7,770 nucleotides of DNA, taken from the NCBI GenBank assembly GCA_028679935.1, contig JAJRAL010000056.1, positions 1 through 7,770 of the forward strand, in the 5' to 3' direction. Source of the DNA: Methanomassiliicoccales archaeon. GTDB taxonomy: Archaea > Thermoplasmatota > Thermoplasmata > Methanomassiliicoccales > UBA472. This document shows, piece by piece, positions 1-6,350 of the stretch. The position numbers were made by a program, and so were the translations under genes. The notes beneath the pieces are model-generated. The model made no database searches. It was not told where the DNA came from and was given only the letters and a program-made list of their open reading frames with translations. Position 1 is the stretch's first letter; every line of letters starts with the position of its first letter.

Positions 1-1968
1 GACATGGGCCTGCTGATTGTCGGAACGTATCGGAGCGAAGAGGCGCTTGAAAGAAGACCCGATGGGACCACGCTCCTCGACACCCTGAGAGCGATGCGAA
101 GGGAGGGCTCATGCGCCGAGCTACCGATCGGGACCTTGGGAAGGGCCGAGGTCAGTGGCATCGCTTGCGGGCTACTGGGCGGAAAGGCCGACGACGTACT
201 TCTCGAGCGCTTGATGGCAGAGACCCAGGGCAACGCACTCTTCGTCGTCGAGACATTGAGGATGCTCGCGAGCTCCGGCCGCCTTCGCTTTGAGTCAGGT
301 CGATGGAGGCTCACTGGTCGCGGCGAATCTGAGATACCGCCGACCGTCAAAGATGTGGTTCTGCGGCGAGTTGAGACGCTTCCCGCCGAGCTTCGTCGCG
401 TCCTCGAGTTTGCGGCTGTTGAGGGTGTGTCGCTGGACCCAAAGGTCCTCGGAAGCTCGATGAGAGCGGAGGAGTTGACTCTCCTCGACCGGCTTGAGGA
501 ACTCAGTCGGCGGTATCAGTTCATTGCTCCCGCGTACGGAGGCTACCAATTCGGTCATGAACTGGTTCGAAGGGTCCTCTACTCCGATATCGCTCCCGCG
601 AGACGGAACGAGATCCATCGCCTGATTGCTGAGGCCATGGAAATGACAGCAGGACCAGTGTCCTACGGGGATCTCGCGCTCCACTGCTGTCATGCGAAGA
701 TGAACGCGAAGTGCTTCCATTACTCGTTGCTTGCTGGGGAAGATTGCCTTGCTAAATGCGCCTGGCTTGAAGCCCTGCCCAACCTAGAAAGGGCGGCATC
801 ACTGTGCGACGAAGTGGGCGAAGGGAACGACGTCAGATTCCGCGTGATCGAAGGTCTCGGCGAGGCGAACAAGGAACTGGGAAACGCACCGCGGGCGCTT
901 GAGTATTATCAGACCTTGCTCGGGCTGGGACCAGTTGGCAACAACCGGGCTCGCATCATGAGGAAGATTGCGGACATGTGGACATTCGGAAGCGGGAGTC
1001 TCCAGACGAGCAAGGACGAGGTCCTCAAGATGCTGGACGAGGCTGAGAACATCGAAGGATTGGAGGAGAGGGAACGGATGGAGATAGCCTTCAGCCGAGC
1101 GACAATACTGCAGTCTGTCGGGGGGGCCGAAGACGCGGAACGCCACTATGCTGAAGCCATCGAGCTTGCAAATCGTATCGGGGCCAAGGACCGGATTGGG
1201 CTCTTGCTGTCCTCCTACGCGTTCGCGTTCCTTTCACAGGGCGAGGTGCCAGAGGCGCTCGAGAAGCTCGAAGAGGCACGTCGGGCGTACGAGGCAGATC
1301 CATATCCGAGCGCTGAAGTTGAGATGCTCACGTGCCTTGGCGAGGCGAATCTCTACGCTGGGCGGGTTGAGGAAGCAATGCGCTTCTTTGACCAATGCAT
1401 CAGGAGCTCGGACGCTCTGGGCTTCTATCACAACTCGAGATGGTCGCACTTCTATCGAGCGCTCGTGTTCAGCGAACTGGGAGAACTGGATAGCGCTGAC
1501 TCTGAGGCGCACGAGTGCCTCCAGGTCGACCTGAAAACGGACACACCCTTTACGAGACTTGTCTCAAACACGATCATCGCCCATTTGATGGTCCTGAAGG
1601 GCGAGTGCAGCGCGGCTGAGACGGTATGTCTCGAAAACCAGGAACTGCTCGACAAATTCGCGACTGAGATAAGAACGCCCGTGGTGGGGCTCGCCCTGGC
1701 AGTCCAGGCCGAGCTGCTTGAGGCCAGAGGGAAATGCGCAGCAGGTGATGCTCAGTTCGAGAGCGCGATCCGGCACCTGGGCGGGGTCTGGGGTGGGGTG
1801 TACTTCGGCGCCCTGGTGCGAGAGTGGTACTCCGCCTCACTTGCATCTCGTGGACTGTTGGACAGGGCAGGAGAGGTTGCGAGGGAGGCGATTGTCACCC
1901 ACATCTCCCTCGGAAATGTCGTGAGGGCCGCCCGGCTGAATCGAATGGTATCGGCAGGACCAGATTAG
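1..1968 (+). CDS. STAND/AAA-type ATPase with winged-helix and TPR-like repeats, 5'-truncated by window edge
   Basis: This is the C-terminal part of a large signalling ATPase of the type often annotated as 'predicted ATPase' or AAA_16-TPR. The frame is open to base 1, and the Walker A and B motifs would lie upstream. The visible protein begins at the strand after Walker B, LLIVGTYRSEE, which ends in a sensor-type Arg. Residue numbers count from the Met at base 4. TQGNALFVVETLRML at about 74-88 matches the 'GNPff..E.lr.L' segment of this family. Residues 110-215 look like the winged-helix region, with FGHELVRRVLY at about 183-193 matching the usual 'F.H.LvRe.vY'. From about 225 to 650 the protein is helical with TPR-like units (for example GEVPEALEKLEEARRAYE and AGRVEEAMRFFDQCI). 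Such proteins sense a ligand or partner through the repeats and switch on nucleotide binding; the ligand cannot be read here. It lies 42 bases ahead of the next gene, probably in the same operon. The ATG at base 4 is not the true start. Confidence 0.85.
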   Translation, partial: DMGLLIVGTYRSEEALERRPDGTTLLDTLRAMRREGSCAELPIGTLGRAEVSGIACGLLGGKADDVLLERLMAETQGNALFVVETLRMLASSGRLRFESGRWRLTGRGESEIPPTVKDVVLRRVETLPAELRRVLEFAAVEGVSLDPKVLGSSMRAEELTLLDRLEELSRRYQFIAPAYGGYQFGHELVRRVLYSDIAPARRNEIHRLIAEAMEMTAGPVSYGDLALHCCHAKMNAKCFHYSLLAGEDCLAKCAWLEALPNLERAASLCDEVGEGNDVRFRVIEGLGEANKELGNAPRALEYYQTLLGLGPVGNNRARIMRKIADMWTFGSGSLQTSKDEVLKMLDEAENIEGLEERERMEIAFSRATILQSVGGAEDAERHYAEAIELANRIGAKDRIGLLLSSYAFAFLSQGEVPEALEKLEEARRAYEADPYPSAEVEMLTCLGEANLYAGRVEEAMRFFDQCIRSSDALGFYHNSRWSHFYRALVFSELGELDSADSEAHECLQVDLKTDTPFTRLVSNTIIAHLMVLKGECSAAETVCLENQELLDKFATEIRTPVVGLALAVQAELLEARGKCAAGDAQFESAIRHLGGVWGGVYFGALVREWYSASLASRGLLDRAGEVAREAIVTHISLGNVVRAARLNRMVSAGPD

Positions 1969-2000
1969 TTCAAGTATTGGCAATCGCTAACATGGCGGTG

Positions 2001-2008
2001 GGGGAGGT
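2001..2008 (+). promoter_or_regulatory. Ribosome binding site of the 70-residue ORF
   Basis: GGGGAGGT lies two bases ahead of GTG 2011. The purine-rich match to the 16S tail supports a GTG start, although the gap is short. The ATG at 1992 is in a different frame and does not serve this gene. Confidence 0.5.
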
Positions 2009-2010
2009 CC

Positions 2011-2223
2011 GTGGGCATAGTGCAGGTTCTTGACGACAACAGGGCGCGAATTCTAGACAAGGTTCCGGGGGCCCAGGTCGTGATGATCGGAATGCGATCA
2101 GGCGAGAGAAAAATAATCGTCGTCGTTGACGAAGTCACGGACAAAGTCACCAAGGCGATTGGACGACTCGAGCCGAGCCTAGGGGGATTTAGACTGGTCG
2201 CCGAGCCAGCCCACAAGGTGTAG
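2011..2223 (+). CDS. Small orphan protein between the ATPase and the protease, possibly a prodomain-like or regulatory partner
   Basis: A 70-residue acidic/basic mixed protein with a GTG start and no signal peptide or membrane segment. I do not recognise a named family. What can be seen is an N-terminal helix-like stretch (about 3-18), a hydrophobic strand ending in a Gly turn (AQVVMIGMRSG, about 21-31), a second strong strand (KIIVVVDEV, about 34-42) and a C-terminal 'LGGFRLVAEPAHKV' strand. The order 'Pro-Gly, hydrophobic strand with Gly, charged turn, IvVvVd strand, Gly-Gly, strand' resembles, from memory, the small domain that precedes the catalytic domain in some trypsin/HtrA-like proteases. 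This resemblance is weak and unverified. The stop codon directly abuts the GTG at 2224, so translation is probably coupled to the protease gene. A role as inhibitor, prodomain or adaptor of that protease is inference from position and shape only. Confidence 0.65.
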   Translation: MGIVQVLDDNRARILDKVPGAQVVMIGMRSGERKIIVVVDEVTDKVTKAIGRLEPSLGGFRLVAEPAHKV

Positions 2224-2228
2224 GTGGT
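2222..2228 (+). promoter_or_regulatory. Ribosome binding site deciding the protease start
   Basis: AGGTGGT overlaps the stop codon of the small ORF and lies 4 bases ahead of ATG 2233. The other possible start, GTG 2224, sits inside this motif and has only AAGGTG three bases ahead of it, so ATG 2233 is preferred. The overlap of stop and ribosome binding site suggests translational coupling. Confidence 0.45.
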
Positions 2229-2232
2229 CAGG

Positions 2233-3147
2233 ATGGCGGGAGAAGACGAGAGCTACATCGTAGGCAGGGTCGAGTGGAATGACCCGATCCAGAGTCGAGC
2301 CTCCTGCGATTGCTCCTTCGTTGCTGCGATGTCATCGGTGGCCTGGACGCATCCAGGAGTAGTGGCAGGAAGTGAGCGCAAATCGAGAACGGAGCACGGC
2401 GCGGTAGTGAGGAAGTTTCAATTCTACAATTCCAAGAAAGACTGCTGGGATTATGTCGATATCACGAAGAACATCCCCTTGATATCGCCGGAATCGTCAG
2501 ACCGGGGCGAAACCTGGCCTGCCCTGTTGGAGAAGGCATATGTCAAATGGCGAATAGAGACCTACGACAAAAAGAAGACCGATAAGAAGAAGACAGACGA
2601 CAAGGTCGATGAGGAGGATTACAAGCGGGTCTTTCCCACGACTTGCGAGCAGGCGCTGGATGGTCTCACTCCTTTCCAAATCGACTCCAATCTGATGTCA
2701 GAGCTGAACGAAGACTCCTTCTTCGATCTAGTCAAGCGGAATTGCCTGTGGGTCGAGCCTGATAGAAACAGCAAGGGGGACTGGCTCGTGAAGGTGCGAA
2801 ATCCCATCGTGGCCTACACAGGGCCAGAAACAAAGGAATTGTCATTGGATGATTTCCTAGAAAAAGGCCTCATCCCGTCCCACGCCTACTCTCTGCTCGG
2901 ATACGCATGGAATGATAGGATGATCCTCCGCGACCCGATGGGAAGGGGCAGTGAAACGAACAAGAACAGGATGCTTGGCTGGTATGACATCCTCGGCGAG
3001 GCGGATGACAAAACGAACGCGCTGAACATAAAAGAAAGCGACGCCGTGCTTAGCCTTTCCCGTTGGGACATGGTCTCCTATTTCCTTAGCGTGGTCATAG
3101 CGGTCGATGTCGATCAGCCCGTCACCTACTCCATTGATCTAAGATGA
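2233..3147 (+). CDS. Calpain-family (C2) papain-fold cysteine protease
   Basis: A 304-residue protein (numbered from ATG 2233; 307 if GTG 2224 is used) that is almost exactly one calpain catalytic domain with no Ca-binding C2-like or EF-hand tail. Motifs appear in calpain order: IQSRASCDCSFVAAMSSVA at 19-37 (compare QGxLGDCWLLAA), with candidate nucleophile Cys27 and oxyanion Gln20; WPALLEKAYVKW at 95-106 (calpain LLEKAYAK); ALDGLTP at 141-147 (calpain ALedLTG); GLIPSHAYSLLGY with catalytic His217; LRDPMG at 232-237 where calpains have LRNPWG, so Asp234 replaces Asn; and AVLSLSRWDMVSYF near 271-284, matching the 'GeFWmsfeDFlryF' end of the domain. A Lys/Asp-rich insertion with a KKKTD tandem lies at 112-123. 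No signal peptide or membrane segment is seen, so it is probably cytoplasmic. It should cleave cellular proteins when activated. The adjoining 70-residue ORF and STAND ATPase are plausible controllers. The fold assignment is strong; activity is likely but the Asn to Asp change leaves some doubt. Confidence 0.8.
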   Translation: MAGEDESYIVGRVEWNDPIQSRASCDCSFVAAMSSVAWTHPGVVAGSERKSRTEHGAVVRKFQFYNSKKDCWDYVDITKNIPLISPESSDRGETWPALLEKAYVKWRIETYDKKKTDKKKTDDKVDEEDYKRVFPTTCEQALDGLTPFQIDSNLMSELNEDSFFDLVKRNCLWVEPDRNSKGDWLVKVRNPIVAYTGPETKELSLDDFLEKGLIPSHAYSLLGYAWNDRMILRDPMGRGSETNKNRMLGWYDILGEADDKTNALNIKESDAVLSLSRWDMVSYFLSVVIAVDVDQPVTYSIDLR

Positions 3148-3163
3148 CTCTAGGCTCGTCTCA

Positions 3164-4459
3164 TCATCGCCTTCTGTACAGGCCTGCCAGTGCGTCGGAA
3201 AGCGAGTTGTGTCCCTTCTCGGTCCTTTTCACGCGCCCTGTCAACAAGATGTCCTTCTTGAACAGCGTGACCGCGATGAACATCGCCACCGCCGCGAAGA
3301 TGGCGTTGTAGATGATGCCCGCGATCACGAACCCGGTGTTGTCGAACATCAGCTCCTTCATCGCCAGCATCGGGTGCGTGAACGGTATCGCGAACAGACC
3401 CACTTGCAGAGCTGTCGGTAGCGTGGCGAAGTCGGCGAACATGGTCACCAGCATCGGGATTAGCGCCAGCAGCGTGATCGGGAGCGTCATCGACTGGGCC
3501 GCCTTGTAGTTCCTGGTGAAGATGCCCAGTATCATGCACAAAGCCAGGCCGCAGATCAGCGCCAGGAAGAGTGAGATGCCGACGAGTAGGTAGTCGAAGA
3601 CGTTCAGCGTCAGGCCGTACTTCGCCAGGTCGATCGGGGCCGAGGCGGTGAGCGAGTTCATGTAGTAGCCCATGCCGACCATGTAGATCGCCGCGATGAC
3701 CAGACCGACGACCGCCGCACCGACCAGTTTGCCCATCACTATCGATCTGCGCGAGACCGGCAGCGTCAGCAGGGTCTCTAGTGTCTTGTTCTCCTTCTCC
3801 AGGCCCATCGAGGTGATTACCGTGCTGCCAGCGAAGATGATCACCATCAGCATGATGAGTGGGACGAGGATGCCCTGGGATAGTACCACAGCGGAGATGA
3901 CGTCGGGGTTGATGCCGACCATCATGCGCCCCTTGAAGACGGTATCCTGGTTGAGGGTGATCGGGTGCAGGATGACCGTCGAATTGCTAGTGACGTGATA
4001 GTCGATCAGGTAGCGCGAGACGTTTGTCGTCGTAGTGGCGATCACTTTCTGCACCGGCGCGGAAGAGGCGCTCTCGGTCACCCCGGTCCCGGCCATGATC
4101 CAGATGATATGAAGCGTGCCTGAATGGTTGGATGTGAGGTTGCTGCCATATTCCGGCGTGATGATGATGACCGCCGCGCCGTTCGCTGCCGTGACGGCAT
4201 CGATGGCGGCGTTGACGTCGCTTTGGTTGTATACGACCTTCGTCGCCGCGGCCATGTCGTAGTAGGTGAAATTGGATAGGACGGAGCCGTCCTGGTTGAT
4301 GATGGCGACCGTCGGCTTCTCGGTCAACTTGTTGGTCGTGCCGCCGACCATCCCACCGAGGGAGCCGAAGATCAGGGCCATGATGATTATCGGGACTACC
4401 GTCGCAGGGGTGAGGAGCTCCTTGACCTCCTTCCTGATGATGTTGCCAAGGCTGCTCAT
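3164..4459 (-). CDS. ABC-2 type exporter permease, NatB/ABC2_membrane_3-like
   Basis: A 431-residue membrane protein. The start at ATG 4457-4459 overlaps the upstream ATPase stop as ATGA, with GGTGG four bases ahead; a longer upstream reading frame only runs through the ATPase gene. Layout: cytoplasmic amphipathic start (about 1-18, ending KEVKELL), TM1 at about 20-40, a large external domain at about 41-190 that opens with the typical KPTVAIINQDGS strand, then five more membrane helices near 189-216, 243-265, 288-315, 325-345 and 373-400. The cytoplasmic loop between the second and third helices carries KENKTLETLLTLPVSRRSIVMGK (about 222-244), the hallmark coupling segment of NatB-like ABC-2 permeases. 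It would form the channel half of an exporter; the substrate cannot be told. Six N-X-S/T sequons fall in the external domain. The gene ends 16 bases from the convergent protease gene. Confidence 0.9.
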   Translation of the reverse strand: MSSLGNIIRKEVKELLTPATVVPIIIMALIFGSLGGMVGGTTNKLTEKPTVAIINQDGSVLSNFTYYDMAAATKVVYNQSDVNAAIDAVTAANGAAVIIITPEYGSNLTSNHSGTLHIIWIMAGTGVTESASSAPVQKVIATTTTNVSRYLIDYHVTSNSTVILHPITLNQDTVFKGRMMVGINPDVISAVVLSQGILVPLIMLMVIIFAGSTVITSMGLEKENKTLETLLTLPVSRRSIVMGKLVGAAVVGLVIAAIYMVGMGYYMNSLTASAPIDLAKYGLTLNVFDYLLVGISLFLALICGLALCMILGIFTRNYKAAQSMTLPITLLALIPMLVTMFADFATLPTALQVGLFAIPFTHPMLAMKELMFDNTGFVIAGIIYNAIFAAVAMFIAVTLFKKDILLTGRVKRTEKGHNSLSDALAGLYRRR

Positions 4460-5151
4460 TCGGCCACCACCTTGACGAAGACTTCCTCGATGTTCGGAGC
4501 GGAGTACTTCGCTTTGAGTTCGGCCGGGGTCCCTGAGGCCATGACGATGCCGTGATCGATGAGAGCGATGCGGTCGCACATCAGCTCGACCTCGAGCATG
4601 TTGTGCGAGGAAAGGAGGATGGTCATCCCTGCCTTCGCCGCTGTCTTCACCGTGCTACGTATCTCCTTCGCGTTGAGGACGTCGAGCCCAGATGTCAGCT
4701 CGTCAAGTATCGCGAGCTTCGGACTGATCATGAGCGCCCTTCCTACGAGCAGACGGCGGGCCATCCCCTTGCTGTAGGTGTCGACCTTGTCGTCGATCCT
4801 CGCGTCGAGGTTCGCGATCTTCAGGCCGCGGTCGATCATTTCTTCGCGGCTCTTGCCTTCGCCGAAGAAAGCCGAGATGAACTGCAGGTACTCCCGGCCG
4901 GTCATGTTCTTGTAGGCGCCAGCGTCCTCGGGCAGGTAGGAGATGATCTTGCGGACCTCTCCGGCGTCCTTCATCAGGTCATTGCCGAAGATCTTGACCT
5001 CGCCGGAGGTGACCTCTAGGAGCGTGGCTAGGATCCTCAGCGTGGTGGTCTTGCCCGCCCCGTTCGGTCCGATGAGGCCGTAGACCTCACCCTCCTGGAC
5101 AGTGAAATCGACTCCCTTGAGCGCCTCCAGCGGGCCATACTTCTTCGTCAA
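4456..5151 (-). CDS. ABC transporter ATP-binding protein, NatA/CcmA-like
   Basis: The nucleotide-binding subunit of the exporter, energising the permease encoded just downstream. Numbered from TTG 5149-5151: Walker A GPNGAGKT at 28-35, Q-loop region YLPED at 72-76 (Glu in place of Gln), signature YSKGM at 126-130 in place of LSGGQ, Walker B LAILDE at 146-151 followed by Leu instead of the usual Pro (DELTSGLD), D-loop SGLD at 154-157 and switch His183 in SSHNMLE. The C-terminal IEEVFVKVV is typical of drug/Na-type exporters. The coordinates use the nearest canonical start, TTG, but this removes the first beta strand of the fold. The frame stays open upstream and encodes TIAVSVKGLTKKYG, which fits the family. 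A strong GGAGGAG at 5182-5188 points to initiation at about 5170-5175 on a non-standard ATC or ACG codon, giving about 238 residues. Confidence 0.9.
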   Translation of the reverse strand: MTKKYGPLEALKGVDFTVQEGEVYGLIGPNGAGKTTTLRILATLLEVTSGEVKIFGNDLMKDAGEVRKIISYLPEDAGAYKNMTGREYLQFISAFFGEGKSREEMIDRGLKIANLDARIDDKVDTYSKGMARRLLVGRALMISPKLAILDELTSGLDVLNAKEIRSTVKTAAKAGMTILLSSHNMLEVELMCDRIALIDHGIVMASGTPAELKAKYSAPNIEEVFVKVVAE

Positions 5152-5181
5152 TCCCTTGACACTGACCGCGATCGTGGGATT

Positions 5182-5188
5182 CTCCTCC
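5182..5188 (-). promoter_or_regulatory. Strong ribosome binding site ahead of the ABC ATPase
   Basis: GGAGGAG on the minus strand. The next in-frame codons at good spacing are ACG (5173-5175, 6 bases away) and ATC (5170-5172, 9 bases away); no ATG, GTG or TTG is in place until TTG 5149-5151, 30 bases downstream. It argues that the real start is upstream of the TTG. Confidence 0.6.
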
Positions 5189-5233
5189 GTTCTCCCTTGA
5201 TGTCGATGAGCAATTCGCCGAATTACGTGCCGC

Positions 5234-5241
5234 TAATAAAA
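5234..5241 (-). promoter_or_regulatory. TATA-like box for the ABC exporter operon
   Basis: TTTTATTA on the minus strand lies in an AT-rich island within the gap between folD and the ABC ATPase. Transcription would start near 5211, about 23 bases ahead of the GGAGGAG site, which suits an archaeal promoter. The T-run could also serve to end folD transcription. No strong hairpin is seen. Confidence 0.45.
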
Positions 5242-5260
5242 CTTATCGTGCCTGGCCGCG

Positions 5261-6175
5261 TCACTCGGAGCCGCGGCCCCTCGGCGCCACCTCGTGCAGC
5301 TTAAGGTGCGCCTCGGCCGCCTCGACGGTGTTCGACATCAGCATCGCGATCGTCATCGGCCCGACGCCGCCAGGTACCGGCGTCATCGCCTTCGCCTTTC
5401 TCGAGACCGATTCGAAGTCCACGTCCCCGACGAGGCGGTAGCCGCGCTTCGCGCTCGGATCGTCGACCCGGCTCACGCCGACGTCGATAACCACCGCACC
5501 CTCCTTGACCATGTCCTCCCTGATGAAGCGCGGCCTGCCCATCGCCGCTATGAGGATGTCCGCCTGCCTCGTTACCGCGCCGAGGTCGGGAGTTCCAGAG
5601 TGGCAAATGGTCACCGTCGCGTTGGCGCCCTTCGCCTTCTGCATCAGGATCGCCGCCACCGGCTTGCCCACTATGTTGCTCCTGCCGACTACGACGACGT
5701 GCTTGCCCTCGGGGCTGTTGCCGCTGCGAACCAGCATTTCTTGGATGCCGTGTGGGGTACAGGGGAGGAGCCCCGGTATGCCGATGAGCATCTTGCCCAC
5801 GTTGACCGGTGTGGCCCCATCCACATCCTTCTCCGAGTCGATATGAAGTATTACCTTGTCCGGGTCGATCTGCGTCGGTAGGGGCGTCTGGACGATAAGA
5901 CCGTGGATCCTTGGATCGGCCTGGACGCAATCCATGCTCCTGAAGAGATCGGCCTCGCTCGTATTCTCAGGGAGTGTGATCGTCTGCGAGAAGATGCCGA
6001 GCTCCTCCGCGGCGCGGCCCTTTCCCTTCACGTATGATTCAGAGGCGGGGTCGTTTCCGACAAGGATGACCGCCAGACCGGGCGGCAGGCCCGCATCCTT
6101 CAAGGAAGCGATCCTCGGCCTGAGTTCCTCCCTGATCTGAGCCGCCATCTTCACGCCGTCGATGATCTCGGCCAT
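5261..6175 (-). CDS. folD: Bifunctional methylene-THF dehydrogenase / methenyl-THF cyclohydrolase
   Basis: FolD interconverts 5,10-methylene-THF, 5,10-methenyl-THF and 10-formyl-THF using NAD(P). The 304-residue product matches the family's usual length of about 280-300. Key residues are present: Tyr48 and Lys52 in SESYVKGK (E. coli Tyr50/Lys54), Gln96 in GLIVQTPLP, Asp119 in KDVDG, the dinucleotide loop GRSNIVGKP at 164-172, and the C-terminal PVPGGVGPMT at 266-275. The start is ATG 6173-6175, preceded by a G-run (GGGGGGATGAA) as ribosome binding site. The frame runs 32 codons further upstream, but that segment has no family similarity and falls in the shared promoter region. fhs is divergent, 181 bases away, and supplies 10-formyl-THF for the same pathway. 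Together they serve purine synthesis, C1-unit recycling or a THF-type methyl branch; the window does not say which. Confidence 0.97.
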   Translation of the reverse strand: MAEIIDGVKMAAQIREELRPRIASLKDAGLPPGLAVILVGNDPASESYVKGKGRAAEELGIFSQTITLPENTSEADLFRSMDCVQADPRIHGLIVQTPLPTQIDPDKVILHIDSEKDVDGATPVNVGKMLIGIPGLLPCTPHGIQEMLVRSGNSPEGKHVVVVGRSNIVGKPVAAILMQKAKGANATVTICHSGTPDLGAVTRQADILIAAMGRPRFIREDMVKEGAVVIDVGVSRVDDPSAKRGYRLVGDVDFESVSRKAKAMTPVPGGVGPMTIAMLMSNTVEAAEAHLKLHEVAPRGRGSE

Positions 6176-6204
6176 TTCATCCCCCCGGTGAGAGAAGGAT
6201 TTGG

Positions 6205-6217
6205 CTCTATCTACTTT
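6205..6217 (-). promoter_or_regulatory. Possible TATA element of folD
   Basis: AAAGTAGATAGAG on the minus strand lies 30-42 bases ahead of the folD ATG. It is only a loose match to an archaeal TATA box, but it is the most A/T-rich stretch at the right distance and would give a leader of roughly 10-15 bases. Confidence 0.3.
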
Positions 6218-6229
6218 GCCCTGATGGGG

Positions 6230-6241
6230 CGGCGTTCGCCG
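6230..6241. repeat. Short palindrome in the folD-fhs divergent region
   Basis: CGGCG-TT-CGCCG is a perfect 5-base inverted repeat with a 2-base centre, located between the two presumed TATA elements and 12 bases upstream of the folD one. It could be an operator for a dimeric regulator. In GC-rich DNA such a repeat can also arise by chance. Confidence 0.25.
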
Positions 6242-6297
6242 GTCCGCTGATGGATCTAACCCAGACGCCAAGGAGTGTGCCCGCGTTGGGACACAGA

Positions 6298-6303
6298 TTT
6301 ATA
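6298..6303 (+). promoter_or_regulatory. TATA box of fhs
   Basis: TTTATA in the context ACACAGATTTATACC, with a purine-rich stretch just upstream that could be the TFB recognition element. Transcription would start at about 6326, roughly 30 bases ahead of the GTG start. This is the clearest archaeal-type promoter in the window. Confidence 0.6.
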
Positions 6304-6344
6304 CCATCGCCTTCATAGGCCGTGCTCAGAGGCCCTGGGGCCGT

Positions 6345-6350
6345 GGAGGG
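6345..6350 (+). promoter_or_regulatory. Ribosome binding site of fhs
   Basis: GGAGGG with a 6-base gap to GTG 6357. It fixes GTG as the start: no ATG exists in this frame between the promoter and the conserved N-terminal KTNIEIAQE segment. Confidence 0.7.

Noticed and set aside
4..6. ATG at base 4 as the true start of the first gene
   Set aside because: The protein would begin in the middle of the ATPase fold, after Walker B, and the frame is open to base 1. The gene almost certainly continues to the left.
2033..2223. The 70-residue ORF as a spurious overlap or N-terminal part of the protease by frameshift
   Set aside because: It has its own ribosome binding site, sensible hydrophobic strand pattern and in-frame stop. 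The protease domain starts right at its Cys motif with its own ribosome binding site, so no frameshift is needed.
3148..3163. Bidirectional terminator between the convergent protease and permease genes
   Set aside because: The 16 bases have no hairpin and no T-run on either strand, so no terminator can be supported.
4460..4579. 40-codon N-terminal extension of the permease
   Set aside because: It runs entirely inside the ABC ATPase gene in another frame and is Arg/His/Gly-rich with no membrane character. ATG 4457-4459 with the ATGA overlap is the normal arrangement.
5294..5881. 195-codon open frame on the plus strand across folD
   Set aside because: It is an antisense shadow of folD, which carries all catalytic motifs on the minus strand.
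6176..6271. 32-codon N-terminal extension of folD
   Set aside because: FolD proteins begin at the M-A-E-I-I-D-G segment. The extension lacks similarity and covers the promoter region; ATG 6173-6175 has its own ribosome binding site.
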